The notes: generated by a model not told the origin, from the sequence alone. A stretch of DNA of 64,000 nt from Mycolicibacterium psychrotolerans (GCF_010729305.1 NZ_AP022574.1:4712001-4776000), one strand, 5' to 3'. Shown: positions 6,518 to 15,026, counted from the stretch's first letter. A program made the numbers and translations.

Positions 6518-8683
6518 TCACAACATGCAGCTGACGCAACCTTCCACTTCGGTGCCCTCCAAAGCCATTTGGCGCAGCCGGATGTAGTACAGCGTCTTGA
6601 TGCCCTTGCGCCACGCGTAGATCTGCGCCTTGTTGACATCGCGCGTGGTCGCGGTGTCCTTGAAGAACAGCGTCAGGCTCAGCCCCTGGTCCACGTGCTG
6701 GGTGGCCGCGGCGTAGGTGTCGATGATCTTCTCGTAGCCGATCTCGTACGCGTCCTGGTAGTACTCCAGGTTGTCGTTGGTCAGGAACGGCGCCGGGTAG
6801 TAGACGCGGCCGATCTTGCCTTCCTTGCGGATCTCGATCTTGCTCGCCACCGGGTGGATCGAGCTGGTCGAGTGGTTGATGTAGCTGATCGACCCCGTCG
6901 GCGGCACCGCCTGCAGGTTCTGGTTGTAGATGCCGTGCTCGCGCACCGACTCCTTCAACCGCTTCCAGTCGTCCTGGTTCGGGATCCGGATGCCCGCGTC
7001 GGAGAACAGTTGGCGCACCTTGTCGGTCTTGGGCTCCCACACCTGCTCGGTGTACTTGTCGAAGAACTCCCCCGATGCGTACTTCGAGCGCTCGAACCCG
7101 CCGAACTTCGAGCCGCGTTCGATCGCAATGCGATTCGACGCGCGCAACGCGTGGTAGAGCACCGTGTAGAAGTAGATGTTGGTGAAGTCGACGCCTTCTT
7201 CGGAGCCGTAGAAGATGCGCTCGCGGGCCAGGTAGCCGTGCAGGTTCATCTGTCCGAGCCCGATCGCGTGGGACTCGTTGTTGCCCTGCTCGATCGAGGG
7301 CACCGACCAGATGTGCGTCTGGTCGCTCACCGCGGTCAGAGCGCGGATGGCCACCTCGATGGTCTGCGCGAAGTCCGGTGAGTCCATCGTCTTGGCGATG
7401 TTCAGCGAGCCGAGGTTGCACGAGATGTCCTTGCCCACCCTGGCGTAGCTCAGGTCCTCGTTGAACAGCGAGGGGGTCGACACCTGCAGGATCTCCGAGC
7501 ACAGGTTGCTGTGGGTGATCTTGCCCTCGATCGGGTTGGCCCGGTTCACCGTGTCCTCGTACATGATGTACGGGTAACCGGACTCGAACTGCAGCTCGGC
7601 CAGCGTCTGGAAGAACTCGCGCGCCTTGATCTTCGTCTTACGGATCCGCGCGTCGTCGACCATCTCGTAGTACTTCTCGGTCACCGAGATGTCGGCGAAC
7701 GGCACCCCGTAGACGCGTTCGACGTCATACGGCGAGAACAGGTACATGTCCTCGTTCTTCTTGGCCAGCTCGAACGTGATGTCCGGGATCACCACACCGA
7801 GGCTCAGCGTCTTGATGCGGATCTTCTCGTCGGCGTTCTCGCGCTTGGTGTCGAGGAACCGGTAGATGTCGGGGTGGTGCGCGTGCAGGTACACCGCGCC
7901 GGCACCCTGACGCGCGCCGAGCTGGTTGGCGTAGGAGAACGAGTCCTCGAGCAGCTTCATGATCGGGATGACGCCGGAGCTCTGGTTCTCGATGTTCTTG
8001 ATCGGCGCGCCGTGCTCGCGAATGTTGCTCAGCAGCAGGGCGACTCCGCCACCACGCTTGGACAGCTGCAGTGCCGAGTTGATCGAGCGTCCGATCGACT
8101 CCATGTTGTCCTCGATGCGCAGCAAGAAGCACGACACCGGCTCACCGCGCTGCTTCTTGCCCGAGTTGAGGAACGTCGGGGTGGCCGGCTGGAAGCGGCC
8201 GTCCATGATCTCGTCGACGAGCTTCTCGGCCAGCGTCGTGTCGCCGGAGGCCAGCGTGAGCGCCACCATCACCACACGGTCCTCGAAGCGCTCCAGGTAG
8301 CGCTTCCCGTCGAACGTCTTGAGCGTGTAGGAGGTGTAGTACTTGAACGCACCGAGGAAGGTCGGGAACCGAAACTTCTTGGCGTACGCGCGATCGAGCA
8401 GCGTCTTGACGAAATTGCGCGAGTACTGGTCGAGCACCTCGCGCTCGTAGTAGTTCTTCTGGATCAGGTAGTCGAGCTTCTCGTCCTGATTGTGGAAGAA
8501 CACGGTGTTCTGATTGACGTGCTGCAGAAAGTACTCCCGTGCCGCCTGCACGTCCTTGTCGAACTGGATCTTGCCGTCCGCGTCGTACAGATTGAGCATC
8601 GCGTTGAGGGCGTGGTAGTCCATCTCGCCCGGGAGCGCGTGCGCGCCTGTGGTTAGCGGTTCTGCAGTGACGGTTGGTGGCAC
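6518..8683 (-). CDS. nrdE: class Ib ribonucleoside-diphosphate reductase alpha subunit
   Basis: The 721-residue catalytic subunit that reduces ribonucleoside diphosphates using NrdF's tyrosyl radical and NrdH electrons. Visible motifs are ATPTFLNSGK with the following EPVSCFLL Cys, GGGVALLLSNIR, the radical-site SNLCSEILQ, the allosteric N-terminal region, TGSISYINHSTSS, the C-terminal LYYIRLRQM tyrosine pair and the shuttle cysteines in CVSCML at the very end. I chose GTG 8683 because GGAAGGA sits 8 bases upstream; the frame is open further but reads as nrdI antisense frame. The start overlaps the end of nrdI by 31 bases, indicating translational coupling. nrdF is not in the window. Homolog of M. 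tuberculosis Rv3051c. Confidence 0.97.
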   Translation of the reverse strand: MPPTVTAEPLTTGAHALPGEMDYHALNAMLNLYDADGKIQFDKDVQAAREYFLQHVNQNTVFFHNQDEKLDYLIQKNYYEREVLDQYSRNFVKTLLDRAYAKKFRFPTFLGAFKYYTSYTLKTFDGKRYLERFEDRVVMVALTLASGDTTLAEKLVDEIMDGRFQPATPTFLNSGKKQRGEPVSCFLLRIEDNMESIGRSINSALQLSKRGGGVALLLSNIREHGAPIKNIENQSSGVIPIMKLLEDSFSYANQLGARQGAGAVYLHAHHPDIYRFLDTKRENADEKIRIKTLSLGVVIPDITFELAKKNEDMYLFSPYDVERVYGVPFADISVTEKYYEMVDDARIRKTKIKAREFFQTLAELQFESGYPYIMYEDTVNRANPIEGKITHSNLCSEILQVSTPSLFNEDLSYARVGKDISCNLGSLNIAKTMDSPDFAQTIEVAIRALTAVSDQTHIWSVPSIEQGNNESHAIGLGQMNLHGYLARERIFYGSEEGVDFTNIYFYTVLYHALRASNRIAIERGSKFGGFERSKYASGEFFDKYTEQVWEPKTDKVRQLFSDAGIRIPNQDDWKRLKESVREHGIYNQNLQAVPPTGSISYINHSTSSIHPVASKIEIRKEGKIGRVYYPAPFLTNDNLEYYQDAYEIGYEKIIDTYAAATQHVDQGLSLTLFFKDTATTRDVNKAQIYAWRKGIKTLYYIRLRQMALEGTEVEGCVSCML

Positions 8684-9108
8684 GTCTGGTCCTTCCGGGA
8701 TTGGGCCCAAAAATCGGTGAGGCCCGCGCGGACGGCGAAGACGTCGTCCGTGGTGCCCATCAGTTCGAAGCGGTACAGGAACGGGACGCCGCACTTGCGG
8801 GAGACGACGACTCCCGCGTAGCCGAATTCGGCGCCGAAGTTCGTGTTGCCCGCGGCGATGACGCCGCGGATCAACGACCGGTTGTGTTCGTTGTTCAGGA
8901 AAGCGATGACCTGCTTGGGCACGTAACCCCCACGGTCCGGATCGGGTCCGTTGGCGTGCCCGCCCCCATAGGTGGGCAGGATCAGCACATAGGGTTCGTC
9001 AACCTCGATGCGGCCGTGCAGCGGGATGCGGGTCGCGGGCAGCTCCAGCTTCTCGACGAAGCGGTGCGTGTTCTCCGACACGCTGGAGAAGTAGACGATC
9101 GAGCCCAC
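8653..9108 (-). CDS. nrdI: NrdI, flavodoxin-like RNR maturation protein
   Basis: The 151-residue flavodoxin-like partner of class Ib RNR that supplies oxidant for assembling the Mn-tyrosyl cofactor of NrdF. The FMN loop motifs are YFSSVSENTHRFVEKL at the N-terminus, LPTYGGGH in the middle, and AAGNTNFGAEFGYAG, all standard for NrdI. It lies between nrdH (38 bases upstream) and nrdE (overlapping), the conserved nrdHIE order, and matches Rv3052c. Confidence 0.97.
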   Translation of the reverse strand: MGSIVYFSSVSENTHRFVEKLELPATRIPLHGRIEVDEPYVLILPTYGGGHANGPDPDRGGYVPKQVIAFLNNEHNRSLIRGVIAAGNTNFGAEFGYAGVVVSRKCGVPFLYRFELMGTTDDVFAVRAGLTDFWAQSRKDQTCHQPSLQNR

Positions 9109-9146
9109 CGTCAGTCCCCTGCCTCTACTCCCGCTCCGCCGACGTC

Positions 9147-9398
9147 TCAGGCCGTCGCGGCGACCGCGCCGCCGAGTGCCTTGATCCGGTCCGGACGGAA
9201 GCCGGACCAGTGGTCGTTGCCGGCCACCACGACGGGTGCCTGCAGGTAGCCCAGGGCCATCACGAAGTCACGCGCCTCGGTGTCCAGGCTGATGTCGACG
9301 ACGTCGTAGGCGATGCCCTGCTTGTCGAGCGCCTTGTACGTCGCGTTGCACTGCACGCAGGCCGGCTTGGTGTACACGATGACGGGTGACTGGGACAT
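9147..9398 (-). CDS. nrdH: NrdH glutaredoxin-like electron donor
   Basis: A redoxin of 83 residues that reduces NrdE and is itself reduced by thioredoxin reductase. The active site is CVQC at residues 14-17 in VYTKPACVQC, and the C-terminus has APVVVAGNDHWSGFRPDRI, with the WSGFRPD motif that marks NrdH rather than glutaredoxin. ATG 9398 is chosen because GAGGAG lies about 10 bases upstream; the open frame extends 23 codons more but without family sequence. It is the first gene of the nrdHIE operon and sits behind two candidate NrdR boxes. Homolog of Rv3053c. Confidence 0.96.
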   Translation of the reverse strand: MSQSPVIVYTKPACVQCNATYKALDKQGIAYDVVDISLDTEARDFVMALGYLQAPVVVAGNDHWSGFRPDRIKALGGAVAATA

Positions 9399-9601
9399 CT
9401 GGCGCGGGCTCCTCTGCGAAGACGGGCGAAGGGAAGGACTGGCAACTGCTCGGTTGGTGCGCGTCACTATGGTTCAGCGGCCCGAAGGCCTCCGAAATTC
9501 CGGGCCGACCGAGCCGCACCACCGACTGACGGTGACCCGACGTTGCCGGAATTCCTGGCTCCGGCCGACCCCTACATCTTGGGGGTCCGTCGGTGTTCGA
9601 A

Positions 9602-9617
9602 ACACTACACCTGGTGT
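9602..9617. promoter_or_regulatory. candidate NrdR box, proximal
   Basis: ACACTACACCTGGTGT matches the palindromic NrdR consensus (ACACWATATWTWGTGT type) in 12 or 13 of 16 positions, including both ACAC and GTGT ends. It lies about 200 bases upstream of nrdH. A second, weaker copy starts exactly 32 bases further upstream, the three-turn spacing typical of NrdR sites. Confidence 0.75.
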
Positions 9618-9633
9618 CCGACAATCAGAAGGG

Positions 9634-9649
9634 ATACAAGATGTTCTGA
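9634..9649. promoter_or_regulatory. candidate NrdR box, distal
   Basis: ATACAAGATGTTCTGA fits the NrdR palindrome in about 11 of 16 positions and is offset by 32 bases from the stronger box at 9602. The ATP/dATP-binding repressor NrdR binds such box pairs cooperatively upstream of RNR operons. Confidence 0.6.
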
Positions 9650-9815
9650 ATGACATTTTTGGAATTCCCAGGTCGTAAGCCCCGCGCCCGGCATCGCATC
9701 GGCGTGTCGCACGTCACAACGACGAGTGTCGGGCCTACCGGGAATGGTGTACCACCACCCACCGACACCACCGGGCCGACCAGCCCGCTCCCGCACACCG
9801 GTCAGCAAACGAAAT

Positions 9816-9847
9816 CGCCCGGCTCTGCCTGTCAGCAAAGCCGGGCG
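9816..9847 (-). terminator. intrinsic terminator of the FMN reductase gene
   Basis: A perfect 9-base-pair stem (CGCCCGGCT with AGCCGGGCG, 14-base loop) lies just downstream of the reductase stop at 9865, and the reverse strand continues into ATTTCGTTT, a T-rich tail. Confidence 0.75.
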
Positions 9848-9864
9848 AGCGCGTGAGGAGCAGG

Positions 9865-10422
9865 TCAGCCGATTTCGGCGACCAACTTGCCGACGATGTC
9901 GCGCAGCTTGGCCGCGACGTCGGCGCTCTCGCGCGGATGCTTTCCGTCGAGCGACTGTGTCGGCAGCGACAGCTCGAGGTCCTCGACGACCCGGGGACCG
10001 GCGATGCCGAACGATTTGCGTGTCTCGTCGTGCGCCCACACTCCGCCGTACTGCCCGAGCGCGGCGCCGACGACGGCCAGGGGCTTGTCCTTGAGCGCGC
10101 CGTTACCGTACGGCCGGGACAGCCAGTCGATGGCGTTCTTCAGCACACCGGGGATGCTCCCGTTGTACTCCGGGGTGACGACCAGCGCCGCGTCGGCGCG
10201 GGCCGCCGCGTCGCGCAGCGCCACCACCACCTCGGGGACGGAGTCGTTGTCGACGTCCTCGTTGTAGAAGGGCAAGTCCCCCAACCGGTCGAAGCGCTCG
10301 ACGGTCACCCCGGGGGGTGCCGTCTCGGCCGCCAACTCGGCGAGCTGACGGTTCACCGACGCCGCCCGCAGACTTCCCACCAGAACCAATACCGTGCTGT
10401 CTGCCACTTCGTTCCCTTCCAT
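9865..10422 (-). CDS. NADPH-dependent FMN reductase
   Basis: A flavoprotein of 185 residues of the flavodoxin-like NADPH:FMN reductase family. Motifs are LVGSLRAASVNRQLAEL for FMN phosphate binding, PEYNGSIPGVLKNAIDWLS, the family hallmark contacting the isoalloxazine, and VVGAALGQYGG. It matches M. tuberculosis Rv3054c in position: nrdHIE on one side, TetR and dinB2 on the other. It is divergent from that TetR gene, and a candidate operator lies in the 72-base gap. A start at GTG a few codons downstream (VADSTV) is possible. Confidence 0.92.
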   Translation of the reverse strand: MEGNEVADSTVLVLVGSLRAASVNRQLAELAAETAPPGVTVERFDRLGDLPFYNEDVDNDSVPEVVVALRDAAARADAALVVTPEYNGSIPGVLKNAIDWLSRPYGNGALKDKPLAVVGAALGQYGGVWAHDETRKSFGIAGPRVVEDLELSLPTQSLDGKHPRESADVAAKLRDIVGKLVAEIG

Positions 10423-10451
10423 CGCCGTGGTCGATACTCGCAGAGTTGAAC

Positions 10452-10465
10452 CGGACCGCAGTCCG
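10452..10465. promoter_or_regulatory. candidate TetR operator between FMN reductase and TetR
   Basis: CGGAC and GTCCG face each other across 4 bases (CGGACCGCAGTCCG). The palindrome is 30 bases upstream of each divergent start codon, the position expected for autoregulation and control of the FMN reductase. Confidence 0.55.
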
Positions 10466-10494
10466 ATTTATTCCGGCTGAGTTAAAGTTGCCAG

Positions 10495-11103
10495 GTGAGC
10501 GTCTTCGACGGCCTGCCGACGTTGTCCGTCAGCGAGCCCGGCCCCCCGGAGCGGGGAGACGCTGCGCGGAACCGGGCCCTGCTTCTGGACGCGGCTCGCC
10601 GGCTGGTCTCCGAACACGGTGCCGAGGCGGTCACCACCGATGACATCGCGGCCGCCGCGGGCGTCGGGAAGGGCACACTGTTCCGCCGGTTCGGCAGCCG
10701 AGCCGGGCTGATGATCGTCCTACTCGACGAAGACGAGAAGGCTCTACAGCAGGCGTTCCTGTTCGGGCCGCCGCCGCTGGGACCCGGCGCTGCGCCGGCC
10801 GACCGGCTGCGCGCGTACGGCCGGGAACGGCTCGCCTTCGTCGACACCCACCATGCGCTGCTGTCCGACGTGGGCCGAGATCCGCAGATGCGGTTCAACG
10901 CCCCGATGATGCTGCACCACAGCCACGTCCGGATGCTGCTGGAAAATGCGCACACGACCGGCGACCTGGATGCGCAGACCACCGCGCTGCTGGCCCTGCT
11001 CGACGCCGACTATGTCCGCCATGAGACCACCGAACGCGGCCGCACGCTCGGCGACCTCGGCGACGCGTGGGACACCCTGGTCGGCAAAATCTGCGGGACA
11101 TGA
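10495..11103 (+). CDS. TetR family transcriptional regulator (Rv3055-like)
   Basis: A 202-residue regulator. The HTH spans about residues 25-70: NRALLLDAARRLVSEHG and TTDDIAAAAGVGKGTLFRRFGSRAGL. The C-terminal domain is short and helical. The GTG at 10495 begins the best-matching frame; the few N-terminal residues before the HTH are Pro/Gly-rich. It overlaps dinB2 by 4 bases (ATGA), so regulator and polymerase are co-translated. Position matches Rv3055. Confidence 0.9.
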   Translation: MSVFDGLPTLSVSEPGPPERGDAARNRALLLDAARRLVSEHGAEAVTTDDIAAAAGVGKGTLFRRFGSRAGLMIVLLDEDEKALQQAFLFGPPPLGPGAAPADRLRAYGRERLAFVDTHHALLSDVGRDPQMRFNAPMMLHHSHVRMLLENAHTTGDLDAQTTALLALLDADYVRHETTERGRTLGDLGDAWDTLVGKICGT

Positions 11104-12173
11104 GCGCGCCGGCCCAGTGGATCCTGCACGTCGATCTGGACCAGTTCCTGGCGTCGGTCGAACTGCGGCGCCGGCCCGACCTGGTCGGAGCGCCCGTCAT
11201 CGTCGGCGGTCGCGGCGACCCCACCGAAGCCCGCAAAGTCGTGAACTGCGCCTCCTACGAGGCCCGCGCATTCGGCGTCCATGCCGGGATGCCGTTGCGG
11301 GTGGCGGCTCGCCGGTGTCCGGATGCCACCTTCCTGCCGTCGGATCCCGACGCCTACGACGCCGCCTCGCAGCAGGTGATGCAGGCGCTGCGCGATTTCG
11401 GCCATCCCGTCGAGGTCTGGGGCTGGGACGAGGCGTACGTGGGAGCCGGTCCGACCGAGGACCCGTTCGATCTGGCGCGCCGCATCCAACAGACCGTCGC
11501 CGCGCAGACCGGTCTGACCTGCTCGGTCGGCATCAGCGACAACAAGCAGCGCGCCAAGGTCGCGACCGGATTCGGCAAGCCGGCCGGCATCGCGGCGCTG
11601 ACGGACGACAACTGGATGGCCACGATGGGCGACCGGCCCGTCGACGCGCTGTGGGGGATCGGTCCCAAGACCGCGAAAAAGCTGTCCGCCATGGGCATCT
11701 CGACCGTCGCCGACCTCGCCGCCACCGACGCGTCGGCGCTCACCGCCGCGTTCGGACCGACCACCGGGCTGTGGATCCTGCTGCTGGCCAAGGGCGGCGG
11801 CGACACCACGGTCAGCGCGGCGCCGTGGGTCCCGCGATCGCGCAGCCATGTCGTCACGTTCCCCGAGGATCTGACCGATCGCGCCGACATGGCCGCAGCG
11901 GTCACCGATCTCGCGCGCCGCACGCTGAGCGAGATCGTCGACGAGCATCGCGTGGTGACCCGCGTGGCGGTCACGGTGCGCACCGCCACCTTCTTCACCC
12001 GCACCAAGATCCGCACGCTGCCGGCGCCGGGCACCGATCCCGAGACCGTCGTCGGCACCGCGCTCGATCTCCTCGGCGAGTTCGATCTGACCCGGCCGGT
12101 GCGACTGCTCGGGGTCCGGCTGGAACTGGCGATGACCGAGCGCCCCGTGGCCGCTGTCGGTACCGAGGGCTAG
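11100..12173 (+). CDS. dinB2: Y-family DNA polymerase IV (DinB2)
   Basis: A 357-residue translesion polymerase, homolog of Rv3056 (dinP/DinB2). Catalytic acids are D12 in HVDLDQFLASVE and D110-E111 in WGWDEAYVG; the helix-hairpin-helix is WGIGPKTAKKLSAMGI, and the little finger follows. The steric-gate position after F16 is Leu (L17) instead of Tyr or Phe. In M. smegmatis DinB2 the equivalent Leu lets the enzyme use ribonucleotides, so the same is expected here. I see no clamp-binding QLxLF-type motif at the C-terminus, as in known DinB2. No LexA box is visible upstream; it is coupled to the TetR gene. Confidence 0.95.
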   Translation: MSAPAQWILHVDLDQFLASVELRRRPDLVGAPVIVGGRGDPTEARKVVNCASYEARAFGVHAGMPLRVAARRCPDATFLPSDPDAYDAASQQVMQALRDFGHPVEVWGWDEAYVGAGPTEDPFDLARRIQQTVAAQTGLTCSVGISDNKQRAKVATGFGKPAGIAALTDDNWMATMGDRPVDALWGIGPKTAKKLSAMGISTVADLAATDASALTAAFGPTTGLWILLLAKGGGDTTVSAAPWVPRSRSHVVTFPEDLTDRADMAAAVTDLARRTLSEIVDEHRVVTRVAVTVRTATFFTRTKIRTLPAPGTDPETVVGTALDLLGEFDLTRPVRLLGVRLELAMTERPVAAVGTEG

Positions 12174-12184
12174 CGTCGGCCCCG

Positions 12185-13351
12185 ATGCTGCAGACAGTCG
12201 CGGTCCGCGGGTACCGCTCGCTCCGGGATCTCGTGCTGCCCCTGCGCCGACTGACCGTCATCACCGGCGCCAACGGCACCGGCAAGTCCTCGCTGTACCG
12301 TGCGCTGCGCCTGCTCGCCGACTGTGGTCGCGGTGAGGTGATCGGGTCCTTCGCCCGCGAGGGCGGCGTCGAGTCCGCGCTGTGGGCGGGGCCCGAACAG
12401 CTCGCTGGCGCGCGCCGCACCGGGACCGCCCAGGGCGGCCCGCGCACCCGTCCGGTCTCCATCGAATTGGGCTATGCCGCAGATGATTTCGGCTACCTCG
12501 TCGACTTCGGACTGCCTCAGGCCATCGAGACCGCGTTCGCCCGCGATCCCGAGGTCAAACGGGAACTGATCTTCGCCGGGCCGGTGGCCCGTCCGACCAC
12601 CACCCTGGTGCGCCGGGTGCGGGGACTGGTCGAGGTGGCCTCCGACGGCAGCCGCGGGTTCGACGAGCTGTCACGCAACCTGCCCGCGCATCGCAGTGTG
12701 CTCGCCGACTGGGCCGGGGCCGCACCGGAATTGGTGATGGTGCGAGAGCGGCTGCGCGACTGGCGCTTCTACGACGGCTTCCGCGCCGACGCGCACGCTC
12801 CGGCGCGCCGACCGCACGTCGGTACCCGGACGCCGGTGCTCGCCGACGACGGCGCCGACCTGGCCGCCGCGGTGCAGACGATCCTGGAGACCGGGACCGA
12901 GGATCTGCACCGCGCGGTGGCCACGGCGTTCGACGGCGCCTCGGTCACGGTGTCGGTCACCGACGGCCTGTTCGATCTGAACCTGCACCAGCGTGGCATG
13001 CTCCGCCCGCTGCGCAGCGCCGAGATCTCCGACGGCACATTGCGATTCCTGCTGTGGACGGCCGCACTGCTGAGCCCGCAACCGCCGTCGCTGATGGTGC
13101 TCAACGAGCCGGAGACCTCGCTGCATCCCGATCTGCTTCCTCCGCTGGCCGATCTCATCACCGCGGCCGCCGCCGTGACCCAGGTCGTGGTGGTCACCCA
13201 TTCGGCGGCACTGCGTGAGCGGCTCGGCGCCACGCCGATCGGATCCGACGGCGACGCGTGGGAGCTCGAGCTCGTCAAGGACTGGGGCGAGACTCAGGTG
13301 TGCGGCCAGGGGCTGCTGACCACTCCCCCGTGGGACTGGGGGAAGCGGTGA
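12185..13351 (+). CDS. AAA family ATPase (RecF/SbcC-like AAA_21 type)
   Basis: A 388-residue single-domain ATPase. Walker A is GANGTGKSS (residues 28-36), preceded by the RecF-like opening VAVRGYRSLRDLVLPL; a signature-like SDGTLRFLLW and the Walker B LMVLNEPETSLHP lie near residues 280-315, and a switch His follows in VVVVTHSAALRE. The Walker B Asp is Asn, but the catalytic Glu is kept. Such proteins handle DNA ends or accompany nucleases in defence and repair, but no nuclease partner is adjacent. It starts 11 bases after dinB2 and is inserted into an otherwise Rv3056-Rv3057c-like order. Confidence 0.88.
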   Translation: MLQTVAVRGYRSLRDLVLPLRRLTVITGANGTGKSSLYRALRLLADCGRGEVIGSFAREGGVESALWAGPEQLAGARRTGTAQGGPRTRPVSIELGYAADDFGYLVDFGLPQAIETAFARDPEVKRELIFAGPVARPTTTLVRRVRGLVEVASDGSRGFDELSRNLPAHRSVLADWAGAAPELVMVRERLRDWRFYDGFRADAHAPARRPHVGTRTPVLADDGADLAAAVQTILETGTEDLHRAVATAFDGASVTVSVTDGLFDLNLHQRGMLRPLRSAEISDGTLRFLLWTAALLSPQPPSLMVLNEPETSLHPDLLPPLADLITAAAAVTQVVVVTHSAALRERLGATPIGSDGDAWELELVKDWGETQVCGQGLLTTPPWDWGKR

Positions 13352-13354
13352 TCC

Positions 13355-14224
13355 TCAGTTCCCCCGCGGATGCGGCCGCAGCGCGCGGGTGAAGACGACG
13401 TTCACCCGCTCCATCGCCATCGCGTAGGGCCGCCAGAACGTGCGCTTGGCGAAGTAGAGCGCACGGATGTCGACGGAGGTGTACACGAGGAAGTTGTTGC
13501 GCACCACGCCGCGCAGGATCTTGTCCGCAGCGGTCTCCGGCGACACCGCGTGCCCGCCGAAGCGATCCGTCCACCACTGCACGCGCGGATCCTCGCGGTT
13601 CACCCCGGCGATGTGAACCGATTGCACCAGTGGCGTTTTCACCGCACCGGGCACCACCACCGACACGCCGATGTCGTGCCGGGCCAGGTCGAAACGCAGG
13701 ACTTCGGACAGCCCGCGCAGGCCGTATTTGCTCGCCGAGTAGGCGGCATGCCAGGGCAGCGCCACCAGGCCGGCCGCTGACGACACGTTGACCAGGTGGC
13801 CACCGCGCCCGGCGGCCACCATCGGCGGCAGGAACGTCTCGATGACGTGGATCGGGCCCATCAGGTTGACGTCGATCATCGACTTCCAGTGGTGATGGGT
13901 GAGCTGATCGACGGTGCCCCACGTCGAGATCCCCGCGATGTTCATGACCACGTCCATCGCCCCGTGCCGGGTGTGGATGTCGGCGGCGAATCCGGCGACC
14001 GCGTCGTAGTCGGTGATGTCGAGTGCACGGTGCGCCGGCACCGCGGCCCCCAGCGCCCGCGCGTCGGCCACAGTGGCCGACAGCCCCTCGGCGTCACGGT
14101 CGGTCAGGTACAACTCGGCGCCCTGGACCGCCAGCTTCAGTGCCGTCGCGCGTCCGATCCCACTCGCCGCACCGGTGAGGAAACACCGCTTGTCGGCAAA
14201 CCCGTCGCGGAATCCCTGCGCCAT
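13355..14224 (-). CDS. short-chain dehydrogenase/reductase (Rv3057c-like)
   Basis: A 289-residue classical SDR. The NAD(P) site is TGAASGIGRATALKL, the structural motif is NIAG, and the catalytic triad is Ser in VNVSSAAGL with YSASK as YxxxK. A C-terminal extension (about residues 240-289) rich in aromatic and basic residues is typical of mycobacterial SDRs near CYPs. It lies 39 bases downstream of the TetR gene on the same strand and matches Rv3057c in order. Substrate is unknown; proximity to CYP136 suggests a lipid or terpenoid alcohol. Confidence 0.92.
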   Translation of the reverse strand: MAQGFRDGFADKRCFLTGAASGIGRATALKLAVQGAELYLTDRDAEGLSATVADARALGAAVPAHRALDITDYDAVAGFAADIHTRHGAMDVVMNIAGISTWGTVDQLTHHHWKSMIDVNLMGPIHVIETFLPPMVAAGRGGHLVNVSSAAGLVALPWHAAYSASKYGLRGLSEVLRFDLARHDIGVSVVVPGAVKTPLVQSVHIAGVNREDPRVQWWTDRFGGHAVSPETAADKILRGVVRNNFLVYTSVDIRALYFAKRTFWRPYAMAMERVNVVFTRALRPHPRGN

Positions 14225-14263
14225 GGCACGGACACTACCGGCCGTCGACGGCGCCCATCGCGC

Positions 14264-14899
14264 TCACTCGCCGCGCAGGTCCGCGCCGCCCCAGAGTCCG
14301 TACAGCCACAGCCGCTCGGCGATCTCGGTGGCCCGGGCCGGGTCGACCCCGCGGCCCACGAACGCGCTGTCACGCGCCAGCGTCATCGACGTGACCGCGG
14401 TGAGGCTGCGGACCAGTGCCGGCAGGTCGTCGGAGATGGGGCGCGCGCCCTCGTCCTGCCCGACCAACCCCACGATCTTGTTGACGACGGTGTCCTGGAA
14501 GTCGTCCATGATCTCGCGGATCTGCGCGTCGGTGCTGCGCGCCAGATTGCAGGCGCCCATGATCGGGTCGTTGGTGGCGAACACCGCGGCGGCGTATCCC
14601 ACCATCCGGGTGGCGAACGCCGACGGCGACTCCCCGGCCTCGCGCGGGGCGAAATCGTGGGTGAGCTGGTCGAGTTCGGCCATCGCCTCGGCGACGATCA
14701 CCGCGAGCACCGCGTACTTGGAATCGAAGTAAAAGTAGAAGCCCGATCGCGCCACGCCCGCGCGCTCGCTGATCGTGCTCACCGACAGGTCGGCGAAGGA
14801 GCGCTCCTGCAGCAGTTCGCGCACCGCCGTGATGATGGCGTCCCGCTGCCGATCGCCGCGGCTGCGCCGGGGATCGCTGCTGGCGGGATCGGCGGTCAT
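14264..14899 (-). CDS. TetR family transcriptional regulator (Rv3058c-like)
   Basis: A 211-residue repressor with an N-terminal HTH: RQRDAIITAVRELLQERSF, then LSVSTISERAGVARSGFYFYF. The ligand domain is helical (AELDQLTHDFAP onward). ATG 14899 gives the usual spacing to the HTH; upstream Mets at 14914 and beyond are possible. It is divergent from cyp136, and a perfect 18-base operator palindrome lies between them, 48 bases from the TetR ATG and 62 from the CYP start. Order matches Rv3058c-Rv3059. Confidence 0.93.
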   Translation of the reverse strand: MTADPASSDPRRSRGDRQRDAIITAVRELLQERSFADLSVSTISERAGVARSGFYFYFDSKYAVLAVIVAEAMAELDQLTHDFAPREAGESPSAFATRMVGYAAAVFATNDPIMGACNLARSTDAQIREIMDDFQDTVVNKIVGLVGQDEGARPISDDLPALVRSLTAVTSMTLARDSAFVGRGVDPARATEIAERLWLYGLWGGADLRGE

Positions 14900-14946
14900 G
14901 GCAGTCAACCTTGGCATCGCGGCGCGCGTGACACAAACTCCGCGAA

Positions 14947-14964
14947 ACTTGACAGCCGTCAAGT
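14947..14964. promoter_or_regulatory. TetR operator in the TetR/cyp136 divergent promoter
   Basis: A perfect inverted repeat with 7-base arms and a 4-base spacer (ACTTGAC-AGCC-GTCAAGT). Its position between the divergent Rv3058c-like TetR gene and cyp136 makes it the likely operator controlling both. Confidence 0.78.
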
Positions 14965-15026
14965 GTCTCGACCAGGATGGTCTCCAGTGACATCGACCAC
15001 AGTCACCCTCAGTCAGGAGTGTGAAG

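Larger units (their letters stand above)
9399..9810. other. non-coding region upstream of nrdHIE
   Basis: About 410 bases between nrdH and the reductase terminator hold no credible gene. Its recognisable content is the pair of NrdR boxes at 9602-9649. Open frames here lack family sequence and overlap the operator, so I read the stretch as a long promoter and leader. Confidence 0.6.

Noticed and set aside
10440..10500. LexA box in front of the TetR-dinB2 unit
   Set aside because: No TCGAAC-N4-GTTCGA-like palindrome; the palindrome present fits a TetR operator.
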